Below, one piece after another: positions 1-7,411 of a stretch of DNA of 36,828 bases; position 1 is the stretch's first letter, and the number at the start of each line of letters is the position of its first letter. Source of the stretch: Changshengia sp963803165 (GTDB lineage: Bacteria > Chloroflexota > Dormibacteria > Aeolococcales > Aeolococcaceae). The notes under the pieces were generated by a model. It ran no database searches, was not told where the DNA came from, and saw only the letters and a list, made by a program, of their open reading frames with translations. A program made the translations under genes and the position numbers. The stretch spans positions 1 to 36,828 of the forward strand of contig CAWDLK010000005.1 of NCBI GenBank assembly GCA_963803165.1. The letters are read 5' to 3'.

Positions 1-348
1 TTGGCCGTCGAGGAGGCGATGCGACGGGCGATCCGCACCTTGCCGCTTGAACTGCGCCGGAGCATCACCTGGGATCAGGGCGCGGAGATGGCCACACACG
101 CAAGCTTCACCCTAGCAACGCACATTCCCATCTACTTCTGCGATCCGCACTCGCCATGGCAGCGCGGAAGCAACGAGAACACGAACGGTCTCTTGCGCCA
201 GTACTTGCCGAAGCGCAGCGACCTCTCGGCTGTGACCCCCGGCGAGCTGCGTCGCATCCAGCGAAGTCTTAACACTCATCCTCGGCAAACTCTCGCCTAC
301 CGCACTCCCCATGAGAAGATGTCAGAACTCGTTGCGCTGACCGCTTGA
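1..348 (+). mobile_element. IS30-family transposase, C-terminal part (5' truncated by window)
   Basis: This is the C-terminal 115 residues or so of a DDE transposase; the N-terminal HTH and the first catalytic Asp lie outside the window. Visible family features are TWDQGAEMA (second catalytic Asp) and FCDPHSPWQRGSNENTNG (catalytic Glu within the IS30-type PHSPWQRGxNENxNGLLRQYxPK block), followed by the usual tail RTPHEKMSEL. The reading frame is open at base 1 and stops at 346-348, so the TTG at base 1 is not a real start. The last bases, GTTGCGCTGACCGCTTGAC (331-349), overlap the stop codon and resemble the terminal inverted repeats that close IS30-type elements, so the element probably ends near 350. 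That boundary is inference because the other end is not visible. The insertion is only about 30 bases beyond the stop of the convergent decarboxylase gene and leaves it intact. Confidence 0.85.
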
Positions 349-378
349 CGGCGCCGCGTCGATGCCAGCGTGGCGCTC

Positions 379-1737
379 TCAAACCACAAGGCGACTCAAC
401 TGCTCGGCGATGACCGCTACGAAGTCCTCGTGCTCCGGCTTCATGAGCACGCTGCGCAGCACCCGCACCTGGCCCTCGTCCGTCTCGATGTCGGGGTGGC
501 GCCGGCGGAGGCTCGCGCCCCCCACCCGCACCACGCTGAGGTACACCGGTTCCTCGGCGGCCATGCCCCGCTCGAAGAGGCTCTCGCTCGCGGCGTCGAC
601 GTCGGCTGCCGACATGCCCTCGTGGAACGGGAAGTACGCGACGATGTCCAGCTCGGGCTCCTGGTACAGGCGCAGGTTGTCCGCGTCTCGAATCAGGCCG
701 GCCAGGCGTGTGGCCGCCCGCCGGCAGGCGGCGAGGATCGCGCCCAGCCCCTGGTCGGTGAGGGGGAAGAGCTGGAGAGTGGTCCACAGCGCGGCGGCCG
801 CGGCCCCCGCCCGGGAGCACTCCAGGCTGATCTCGCCGAGGTGGAGCTCGGAGGAGGTGAAGTAGGTGTACGGCGAGTCGTGCTGGTAGAAGCGGCCCAC
901 CGCGGGGTCGCGGAAGAGCACGCAGCCGCAGCCGTAGGGCTGGAGGCCGTGCTTGTGGGGGTCGACCACCACCGAGTCGCACTCCGCGATGGCGCGGTAC
1001 GGCGCCGCCGGGACGTCGGCTGACCCGGACCACGCGGGGATGGCGTGGAAGCCGCCGTAGGCGGCGTCCACGTGGAGCCTCACGCCGTAGCGCTCGCGGA
1101 GGGCGAGCGCCTCGTCGATGGGGTCGACCGCTCCCAGCCCGGTGGTCCCGGCGGTGAGCACGGCCGTGCCGATGGTGTCGGTGCGGAGCACGTGCTCCAG
1201 TGCCTCGAGGTCCATGCGCCCCCGCGCATCGGCGGGCACCCGGACGGTCCGCACGCCGAGCAGCCGGCACATCCGCTCGTGAGTGTAGTGGGCCTCCTCG
1301 CCGACTGCGATGGCGGCGTCCGGCCTCAGCTCGCGGGCGACGAAGAGCGCCTCCAGGTTGGCGATCGTCCCGCTCGAGGTGAGGTGCCCGAGGAAGTCGG
1401 CGGGGTAGTGGAACATGGCGGCGAGGGCGGCCACCGCCTCGCGCTCCAGGGCCGCCGTCGCCGGCCCGCCGTCGAGGGCGTGGTTGTTGGGGTTGACGAG
1501 CATCGCCATCAGGTAGGCGGCGGCCGCGGCCGGATGGGGCGGCTTGAGCATCTGGCCGGCGTAGCTGGGATGGAAGAAGGGGTAGTTGTCCTGGAGCCGC
1601 CGGCCCAGCTCCCCGAGCACCTCGGTCACCCGCTCCTGGCTCACCTCCACCGCGGGGTGGGGAGGGACGGCCGGCCAGCCGGACTCCCAGCTCCGCACCG
1701 CCGCGATGGCCTGACGGCTGGCGGAGTTGAGATCCAT
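379..1737 (-). CDS. PLP-dependent group II amino acid decarboxylase
   Basis: A 452-residue cytoplasmic enzyme of the aromatic-L-amino-acid/glutamate decarboxylase fold. TSSGTIANLEAL (120-131) is the phosphate-binding turn, EEAHYT (147-152) holds the ring-stacking His150, HVDAAYGG (222-229) holds Asp224 that bonds the pyridine nitrogen, and VVDPHKHGLQPYGCG has the Schiff-base Lys262. Length and motif spacing are normal, so it should be active. Substrate cannot be read from sequence; tyrosine, tryptophan, glutamate or aspartate decarboxylation to the amine are all possible. The ATG at 1737 is 9 bases downstream of a minus-strand TAGACT (-10-like) box, suggesting a very short leader. It is divergent from a PadR regulator with only 96 bases between the starts, so shared control is plausible. 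The product might be handled by the ABC exporter encoded beyond PadR (inference). Confidence 0.85.
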   Translation of the reverse strand: MDLNSASRQAIAAVRSWESGWPAVPPHPAVEVSQERVTEVLGELGRRLQDNYPFFHPSYAGQMLKPPHPAAAAAYLMAMLVNPNNHALDGGPATAALEREAVAALAAMFHYPADFLGHLTSSGTIANLEALFVARELRPDAAIAVGEEAHYTHERMCRLLGVRTVRVPADARGRMDLEALEHVLRTDTIGTAVLTAGTTGLGAVDPIDEALALRERYGVRLHVDAAYGGFHAIPAWSGSADVPAAPYRAIAECDSVVVDPHKHGLQPYGCGCVLFRDPAVGRFYQHDSPYTYFTSSELHLGEISLECSRAGAAAAALWTTLQLFPLTDQGLGAILAACRRAATRLAGLIRDADNLRLYQEPELDIVAYFPFHEGMSAADVDAASESLFERGMAAEEPVYLSVVRVGGASLRRRHPDIETDEGQVRVLRSVLMKPEHEDFVAVIAEQLSRLVV

Positions 1738-1791
1738 GGCCGGGCAAGTCTAGGCCGCAGCGCACGGCGGAGCCGGCACGCCGGCGGCGGC

Positions 1792-1821
1792 TTGCCATGC
1801 TTGCGTGCCATGCGCTATAGT
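1792..1821 (+). promoter_or_regulatory. Sigma70-like promoter of padR-ABC operon
   Basis: TTGCCA (1792-1797) and TATAGT (1816-1821) are separated by 18 bases, a good match to a housekeeping promoter. Transcription would start near 1828, giving a leader of only about 5-7 bases before the ATG at 1834, where no Shine-Dalgarno sequence is visible. The -10 box lies inside the inverted repeat at 1811-1831. Confidence 0.6.
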
Positions 1822-1831
1822 GCATAGCGCA
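1811..1831. promoter_or_regulatory. Perfect inverted repeat, probable PadR operator
   Basis: TGCGCTAT (1811-1818) and its exact reverse complement ATAGCGCA (1824-1831) flank a 5-base spacer, AGTGC. The 21-base element covers the -10 box and the likely transcription start of padR and ends 2 bases before its ATG. That position suits an autorepression operator for the winged-helix dimer encoded next to it. It could also affect the divergent decarboxylase gene, whose start is about 75 bases away. Assignment to PadR is inference from position and symmetry. Confidence 0.6.
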
Positions 1832-1833
1832 AT

Positions 1834-2541
1834 ATGTCGCAGCGCATCCAGAGTTCGCCGCATGGGATGATCGCCCTGACCGCCCTCGCCCTGCTCCGCG
1901 AATGCCCGCTCCACCCCTACGAGATGCAGCGGCTGATGCACGAGCGGCACAAGGACTACGCCGAGGGCAGGACCCGCGCCCTCTACCGGGCCATCGAGGA
2001 GCTCCAGGCGGCCGGGTGGATCGAGCCGGTCGAGACCACCCGGGAGGGGCGGCGGCCGGAGCGGACCGTCTACCGGATCACCCCCGAGGGGGACGAGGCG
2101 CTCGAGGACTGGCTCCAGGACGTCCTGGAGCGCCCGGCCCGCGAGCATCTGGTCTTCACCGCCGCAGTGGGGTTGCTCGCCTACCTGCCCCTGGATCGCG
2201 CCGTCGACGCCCTCTCCCACCGCGTCGTCGAGCTGAGGGCCGAGCTCGCCGCCCGCGGGGAGGCGTCCGCCGCCTTCGCCCAGGAGATGCGCCTGCCGCG
2301 GGTCGTCCTGCTCGAGGACGAGCACGAGCGGGCGCTGCGGGAGGCCGAGCTGCGGTGGGTCACCTCCCTCCTGGAGGACATGCGCTCCGGCCGCCTCACC
2401 TGGGACGAGGAGAGCCTGCGCGCCCATTTCGAGACCGTCCACGATCATGAGCTCACCCGGCGGAGGCGCCACGGAGGGCCGGAGCCCGACCCCACCCTCC
2501 AGCCGCCCCGCGCCACCGCACAAGGAGAGACCCACCGATGA
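1834..2541 (+). CDS. PadR family transcriptional regulator
   Basis: A 235-residue regulator. Residues 10-90 form the PadR winged helix: MIALTALALLRECPLHPYEMQRLM, then RTRALYRAIEELQAAGWIEP (recognition helix) and the wing ERTVYRITPEGDEALEDWL. Residues 100-205 are a helical Vir-type C-terminal dimerisation region, with a charged tail to 235, so this is the longer PadR subfamily. Family members repress efflux or detoxification genes and are released by the effector. Its stop overlaps the ATG of the ABC ATPase (ATGA, 2538-2541), so the two are translationally coupled. The start at 1834 is supported by the promoter 12 bases upstream; there is no ribosome binding site, which implies leaderless or near-leaderless translation. 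The inducer is unknown; a product or substrate of the neighbouring decarboxylase is one guess. Confidence 0.88.
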   Translation: MSQRIQSSPHGMIALTALALLRECPLHPYEMQRLMHERHKDYAEGRTRALYRAIEELQAAGWIEPVETTREGRRPERTVYRITPEGDEALEDWLQDVLERPAREHLVFTAAVGLLAYLPLDRAVDALSHRVVELRAELAARGEASAAFAQEMRLPRVVLLEDEHERALREAELRWVTSLLEDMRSGRLTWDEESLRAHFETVHDHELTRRRRHGGPEPDPTLQPPRATAQGETHR

Positions 2542-3485
2542 TCCACACCCGACAGCTGCGCCGCACCTTCCGGGGCCGGCGCTCCACCGTCGAGGCGGTC
2601 GCCGGCGTCGACCTCGACGTCGAGGGAGGCCAGACCTTCGGCTTCCTCGGCCCCAACGGCGCCGGCAAGACGACGACGCTCCGGATGCTCTCCACCCTGC
2701 TCCCGGTCACCAGCGGCCGGGCGACCGTTGCCGGCTGCGACCTGCTCCGCGAGCCCGGCCGGGTGCGCGAGCGGATCGGCTACGTCAGCCAGGAGGGGAG
2801 CAGCTACGCGGAGGTCACCGGACGCCGGGAGCTGGTCATGCAGGGCTGCCTGTACGGCATGAGCACCGCCGATGCGCGCACGCGTGCCGCCGAGCTGCTC
2901 GAGACCCTGGAGCTCGCCGACTGCGGCGACCGCAAGACCAGGACCTACTCCGGCGGCCAGAAGCGCCGCCTCGACGTGGGCATCGGGCTGATGCACCTCC
3001 CCCAGCTCCTCTTCCTCGACGAGCCGACCACCGGGCTCGACCCCCAGAGCCGGGCCCGGATGTGGGACGAGGTCCGCCGGCTGCGCGAATCCGGCACCAC
3101 CGTCTTCCTCACCACCCACTATCTCGAGGAGGCCGACGCGCTCTGCGACCGCATCGCCATCATCGACCACGGCAAGATCGTCGCCGAGGGCACCCCCGAG
3201 GAGCTGAAGCGGCAGGTCGCCGGTGACATCGTCCTGGTGGGGACCGATGGTCCCACCGCGCCGGCCCGCGCCATCCTCGAGGGGCAGCCGTTCATCCGCG
3301 AGCTCACCGAGGAGGACGGGGCACTCCGCCTCTACGTCGACCGCGGCGAGACCGCGACCCCCCAGATCATCCGGCTCCTGGACGGGGCGGGGATCACGCT
3401 GTCGACCCTCTCCCTCCACCGGCCCAGCCTGGACGACGTCTTCTTCCGCCAGACCGGCCGCTCGCTCCGCGAGACGGCGGCATGA
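2538..3485 (+). CDS. ABC exporter ATP-binding protein (DrrA-like)
   Basis: A 315-residue cytoplasmic ATPase subunit that pairs with the next gene's membrane protein. Walker A is GPNGAGKTTT (38-47), the signature is YSGGQKRRLDVG (137-148), Walker B is LLFLDEPTTGLDP (157-169) and the H-loop is in TVFLTTHYLEEADALCDR. The C-terminal 80 residues or so form the extra domain typical of daunorubicin-resistance (DrrA) ATPases, ending in SLHRPSLDDVFFRQTG. Start is ATG 2538, preceded at 8 bases by AAGGAGAG and overlapping the padR stop. A PadR regulator upstream and an ABC-2 permease downstream make drug, antibiotic or metabolite efflux the likely role; the substrate cannot be predicted. Confidence 0.92.
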   Translation: MIHTRQLRRTFRGRRSTVEAVAGVDLDVEGGQTFGFLGPNGAGKTTTLRMLSTLLPVTSGRATVAGCDLLREPGRVRERIGYVSQEGSSYAEVTGRRELVMQGCLYGMSTADARTRAAELLETLELADCGDRKTRTYSGGQKRRLDVGIGLMHLPQLLFLDEPTTGLDPQSRARMWDEVRRLRESGTTVFLTTHYLEEADALCDRIAIIDHGKIVAEGTPEELKRQVAGDIVLVGTDGPTAPARAILEGQPFIRELTEEDGALRLYVDRGETATPQIIRLLDGAGITLSTLSLHRPSLDDVFFRQTGRSLRETAA

Positions 3486-3516
3486 CCGGCGCACCGCCCC
3501 ACCTGGAGAACCGATC

Positions 3517-4278
3517 GTGAAGCTGCTGCGCGACACCTGGCTGATGTTCGTCCGCTACTTCCAGATCTTCATCGGCAACCCGGCCTGGGTGATCATCGGC
3601 GTCATCCAGCCGGTGCTCTACCTGCTCCTCTTCGCCCCCCTGCTCAAGTCCTTGGTCCGCATCCCGGGATTCCCGCCCGGCGGTGCCTACAACGTCTTCG
3701 TCCCCGGGCTGCTGATCCAGCTCGGCCTCTTCGGCGCGAGCGGGGTCGGCTTCGGCCTCATCGACGAGCTGCGCTCGGGGGTGATCGAGCGCTTCCGGGT
3801 CACCCCGGTGAGCCGCCTCGCCCTGCTGCTCGGCCGGGCCGGCCGCGACCTGCTCACCCTCATCATCCAGTCGATCATCCTGCTGGCGCTGGCCATCCCC
3901 TTCGGGCTCAAGCCGACCTGGATCGGCGTGCTGGTGATGCTGGGTCTGGTCGCCCTCATCGGGCTGGGGATGTCATCGCTCGCCTACGCGGCCGCGCTCG
4001 CCCTCAAGGACGAGAATTCGTACGCGCCGCTCGTCTTCACGCTCTCGCTGCCGCTGCTGCTTCTGAGCGGCGTGCTGCTCCCGCTGCAGCTCGCGCCGCA
4101 GTGGCTGCAGGCCATCGCCAACGTCAACCCGCTCTCCTACGCGGTGACCGCGGCTCGCGACGTCTTCAACGGCAACGGCGGATCCATCGACGTGGTCAAG
4201 GGGCTGGCGATCATGGCCGCTCTGGCGGTGGTCGGCGTCGCGATCGGGGCCAGGAGGTTCTCGCGTGCCATCGCGTGA
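3517..4278 (+). CDS. ABC-2 type exporter permease (DrrB-like)
   Basis: An integral membrane protein of 253 residues with about six hydrophobic spans, the usual size for the DrrB/ABC-2 family. The EEFR-like cytoplasmic loop typical of this family is visible as GLIDELRSGVIERFRVTPVSRLALLLGR. The C-terminal half has PLLLLSGVLLPLQ followed by NPLSYAVTAARDVF, also typical. The open frame continues far upstream, but homology begins at the GTG at 3517, which has GGAG at 3505-3508 at good spacing, so I chose that start. It lies 31 bases after the ATPase gene and forms the transmembrane path of the same exporter. The gene ends 12 bases from the convergent aldo/keto reductase stop. Confidence 0.9.
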   Translation: MKLLRDTWLMFVRYFQIFIGNPAWVIIGVIQPVLYLLLFAPLLKSLVRIPGFPPGGAYNVFVPGLLIQLGLFGASGVGFGLIDELRSGVIERFRVTPVSRLALLLGRAGRDLLTLIIQSIILLALAIPFGLKPTWIGVLVMLGLVALIGLGMSSLAYAAALALKDENSYAPLVFTLSLPLLLLSGVLLPLQLAPQWLQAIANVNPLSYAVTAARDVFNGNGGSIDVVKGLAIMAALAVVGVAIGARRFSRAIA

Positions 4279-4290
4279 CGCGACCGCGGA

Positions 4291-5313
4291 TCAGCGGCGG
4301 CGCAGCCGGCTGTCGCTGATCTCGGGCGGAGCCCAGCCGGCGTCGGCCGGGTTGAGGTTGGTGCCGGGGGGCACGATCTCGTCGATGCGGTCGAGGGTGG
4401 CCTGGTCGAGGACCACCTCGGCCGCGCCGAGCTGGCTCTCCAGGTGCTCCATGGTGCGCGGCCCGATGATCGCGGCGGTCACCGCCGGGTGGCGGAGCAC
4501 GAAGGCGATGGCGAGGTGGATGAGGCTGAGGCCGGCCTCGTCCGCGAGCCGGCCCAGGGCGTCGGCGGCCTCCAGCTTGCGCAGGTTGACGGGGAGCGAG
4601 AGGTCGTAGCGGTGGGGAAGCCGGACCGAGCGGGTGCTGGCCGGCGCCGCCTGGCCGCGCCGGTAACCGCCGGCGAGGAAGCCGCCCGCCAGGGGGCTCC
4701 AGGGGATCACCCCCATGCCGTAGCGCTGGCAGACGGGGAGGACCTCGGCCTCGACGCCCCGGACCAGCATCGAGTAGGGCGGCTGCTCGCAGAGGAACCG
4801 CTCCCGGCCGCGACGCTCGGCCACCCACTGGGCCTCGACGATCTGTGAGGCGGGGAAGGTGGAGCTGCCGATGGCCCGGACCTTGCCCGCCCGGACCAGG
4901 TCGGTGAGCGCCCCCAGGGTCTCGTCGACATCGCAGCTGGGGTCCGGGCGGTGGATCTGGTAGAGGTCGATCCAGTCGGTCTGCAGCCGGCGGAGGCTGG
5001 CCTCGCACTCGCGGATGATCCAGCGGCGGGAGTTGCCCCGGGAGTTGGGGTCGTCCGCCATCGGGCTGTGCACCTTGGTGGCGAGGACCACCTGGTCCCG
5101 CCGTCCGGCGAGGGCCCGGCCCACGATCTCCTCCAACTCGCCGTGCGAGTAGACGTCGGCGGTGTCGATGAAGGTGACGCCGGCGTCCAGGGCCCGGTGG
5201 ATGATCCGGATCCCCTCCTCCTGGTCGGGGTTGCCCCAGGCGCCGAACATCATGGCCCCGAGGCACAACTCGCTGACGCTGATGCCGGTGCGGCCGAGGA
5301 CGCGCTGCTCCAT
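4291..5313 (-). CDS. Aldo/keto reductase
   Basis: A 340-residue NADPH-dependent oxidoreductase with a TIM-barrel fold. The catalytic tetrad is visible: Asp50 and Tyr55 in FIDTADVYSHG, Lys80 in VVLATKVHSP and His121 in DLYQIHRPDP. The coenzyme-binding C-terminal part carries AAIIGPRTMEHLESQLGA. It resembles the AKR subfamily of YajO/potassium-channel-beta-like proteins that reduce aldehydes and ketones of uncertain identity. Start: ATG 5313 (MEQRVLGRTG) matches the family N-terminus; an in-frame ATG at 5328 is possible. It is the last gene of a long minus-strand run and meets the ABC permease gene tail to tail. Confidence 0.9.
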   Translation of the reverse strand: MEQRVLGRTGISVSELCLGAMMFGAWGNPDQEEGIRIIHRALDAGVTFIDTADVYSHGELEEIVGRALAGRRDQVVLATKVHSPMADDPNSRGNSRRWIIRECEASLRRLQTDWIDLYQIHRPDPSCDVDETLGALTDLVRAGKVRAIGSSTFPASQIVEAQWVAERRGRERFLCEQPPYSMLVRGVEAEVLPVCQRYGMGVIPWSPLAGGFLAGGYRRGQAAPASTRSVRLPHRYDLSLPVNLRKLEAADALGRLADEAGLSLIHLAIAFVLRHPAVTAAIIGPRTMEHLESQLGAAEVVLDQATLDRIDEIVPPGTNLNPADAGWAPPEISDSRLRRR

Positions 5314-5363
5314 GCAGCTTCTGAGCATACGCGGGGCGCCACCGAGACCGCGATTGCCGGCCG

Positions 5364-7304
5364 TCAGGGCTCGTACACGATCGCGCCGTCCTCGCTCCCC
5401 AGCCGGCGCCAGGAGGAGGGAGGAGACCAACCGCCCGGCACCACGTTGAACGCCAGCCCCGAGCCGACCACCACCGCGGCGGGATGGAGAGCCTCGATCC
5501 GCCGGCTGAGCTGGCCGGCACTGCGCAGGGGTCGCTCGGCTCCCACCGGCCCCTCCCCCGCCGCGACGACGTCGACGTCGAGGCGCGGACCCAGGAGCAC
5601 CGCCACGTCGCCGACGTCCATCACCACCACCGGCCCGCCTGGGTTGCCGGCCCCCTGGAGAGCCCGCGCCAGCGGGGTGCCGGCGCTGGGCGGCTGGAGG
5701 TGCGCGGTGGCGAGCACGGACAGCACCGCGAGCGCCAGGACGGCGGCCCTCCGGACCGTGGGCGCCCTCGCCGCCCTCGTCAACGCCCCCCTCCAGCGCA
5801 GAGCGGCCGCGACGCCGGCCACACCCGCGGCCGCGACCAGCGGGATGGGGAGGCCGAGGAAGCCGTCTCGCGATTCGACGACCGCGAGGAAGACGGCGTT
5901 GGCCGCCAGCGCCGCCACCGCGCCCAGCCGGCACCAGTAGCCCGGGAGCGCCGCGGCCAGCGTCACGGTCGCGAGGGCCACGGCCGGGAGGAGGAAGCGC
6001 ATCTCCGCGTTGAGCTGGGTGCCCACCGACGATCCGGTGAACGGGGTGAGCGCGTAGGTGATGGCGCAGCCGCACGCGGTGAGCGCGACCAGGCGCACGC
6101 GTCCACGGCATCGCGCCGCCAGCACTGGGCAGGCGAGGAGCGCCACCAGCGAGGCTCCGAAGTTGACGACGGCAAACCCCGGCCAGCCGGCCGCCGCGGC
6201 CCCTCCGCCGATCAGGGCGGCGACCAGACTTTGATCGTGCCCGGCGAAGGCGGCGGCGCTGCCGCGGAGACCGGCAAAGACGACGGTGGAGCCAAGCTGG
6301 ACCGTCTGCGGAAAGATGGGGTCGCCGGCGACCACCCAGTTGCGGACGTACCAGGAGAGCGACAGGCACCCTGCCGCGGCGATGAAGCCGAGCGCCGAGC
6401 GCGGACCCAGCCGGGCGCGGTGTGCCCAGAGCACCGCGGCGGCCACCACCACTCCCGGCGGGAGGTAGGCCTCCTTGGCTCCGAGGGCGAGGCCCAGGCT
6501 CAGGCCCGACAGGAGCAGGGCCGCGCGCCGGCCGGTTCGCGCGGACCGCAGGCCGAACGTCATCGCCGACATCAGACCGAGGAGGCTGACCGCGTCGACG
6601 TACGCGGAGCGGATCTGGGTCTCGAAGAAGCACACGGTGGTGACGGCCACCAGCCCACCGGCCGCTCCCGCCCACGCCGTCCCTCCCAGCTCACGAGCGA
6701 GCATCGCGCTGACCGCGATCAGGAGGCCCGCGCAGAGGAGGTTCGGAAGGCTGACCAGGCTCGCGTTGTGGAACGGGAGCATGACGGCGAGCAGGAGCAG
6801 GCTGCCGTTGCCGGGCTCGGTGCCCGTGTTCTCGCCGGGCTGGGCGAAGGGGAGACCGCGAATGCTGCCGCCGTCGAGAAGGTGGGCGGCGTTGCCGATC
6901 TGGTAGTGCAGGCTGTCGTAGCTGTTGGGGCCCGGCGGGCTCCACAGCACCTCCACCACCGCGAGCACGACGAAGGGGACGGCCGCCGCCACAACCCCCC
7001 AGGGCACCCGCGACACCCCCCGGCGCAGCGGTGCCGGCGAGGGAAGGAAGCGCAGGCTCGCCCCGGCCAGGAGTGCGAGAGCGGCGATCACCACCGGAAG
7101 CCAGAGGACACCGATCAGTCCCAGGATCTGGAGCAGCGCCACCCAGCCGACGAGCGCGACCATGCCGGCGACGGCGAGGCGCTCCAGGGCATCGGAGGCG
7201 TCCGGCAGCAGGGCGCACCCCACCCGGAACGCGATGAAACCGGCCAGTCCGACCAGGACGACCTCCAGGCCGAGGCCTTCCAGGACGCCGAACCAGAAGC
7301 TCAT
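5364..7304 (-). CDS. Multi-spanning membrane protein, probable GT-C type glycosyltransferase
   Basis: A membrane protein of 646 residues with many hydrophobic spans and a C-terminal soluble domain of about 100 residues. An N-terminal loop with PPGPNSYDSLHYQIGNAA holds acidic residues where GT-C enzymes place the catalytic loop, and SWYVRNWVVAGDPIFPQ matches the RN(Y/W)xxxGNPxFP block common in this superfamily. Enzymes of this type move a sugar from a polyprenyl-phosphate donor to a cell-envelope acceptor on the outer face of the membrane. Donor and acceptor are not predictable. The frame is open further upstream, but ATG 7304 (MSFWFGVLEG) directly precedes the first span and is preferred. 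No obvious partner gene adjoins it. Confidence 0.6.
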   Translation of the reverse strand: MSFWFGVLEGLGLEVVLVGLAGFIAFRVGCALLPDASDALERLAVAGMVALVGWVALLQILGLIGVLWLPVVIAALALLAGASLRFLPSPAPLRRGVSRVPWGVVAAAVPFVVLAVVEVLWSPPGPNSYDSLHYQIGNAAHLLDGGSIRGLPFAQPGENTGTEPGNGSLLLLAVMLPFHNASLVSLPNLLCAGLLIAVSAMLARELGGTAWAGAAGGLVAVTTVCFFETQIRSAYVDAVSLLGLMSAMTFGLRSARTGRRAALLLSGLSLGLALGAKEAYLPPGVVVAAAVLWAHRARLGPRSALGFIAAAGCLSLSWYVRNWVVAGDPIFPQTVQLGSTVVFAGLRGSAAAFAGHDQSLVAALIGGGAAAAGWPGFAVVNFGASLVALLACPVLAARCRGRVRLVALTACGCAITYALTPFTGSSVGTQLNAEMRFLLPAVALATVTLAAALPGYWCRLGAVAALAANAVFLAVVESRDGFLGLPIPLVAAAGVAGVAAALRWRGALTRAARAPTVRRAAVLALAVLSVLATAHLQPPSAGTPLARALQGAGNPGGPVVVMDVGDVAVLLGPRLDVDVVAAGEGPVGAERPLRSAGQLSRRIEALHPAAVVVGSGLAFNVVPGGWSPPSSWRRLGSEDGAIVYEP

Positions 7305-7411
7305 GGGGATCTCAGCCCGAGATTGTCGAGATCGGGCGCGCGGGCCACTCCCGCGGGGGGACATCGTTACCGCACGGTGGCGGCGCAGTCACTGGGGCGG
7401 TCGGGTGCGGG

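Noticed and set aside
269..1825. Long 518-codon frame overlapping the decarboxylase on the same strand
   Set aside because: Its translation is low-complexity Arg/Gly/Pro/Ala, with no domain; it is a GC-driven shadow of the real gene.
3223..3516. Upstream extension of the ABC permease frame
   Set aside because: It overlaps the ATPase gene and has no homology; the GTG at 3517 with a Shine-Dalgarno begins the real protein.
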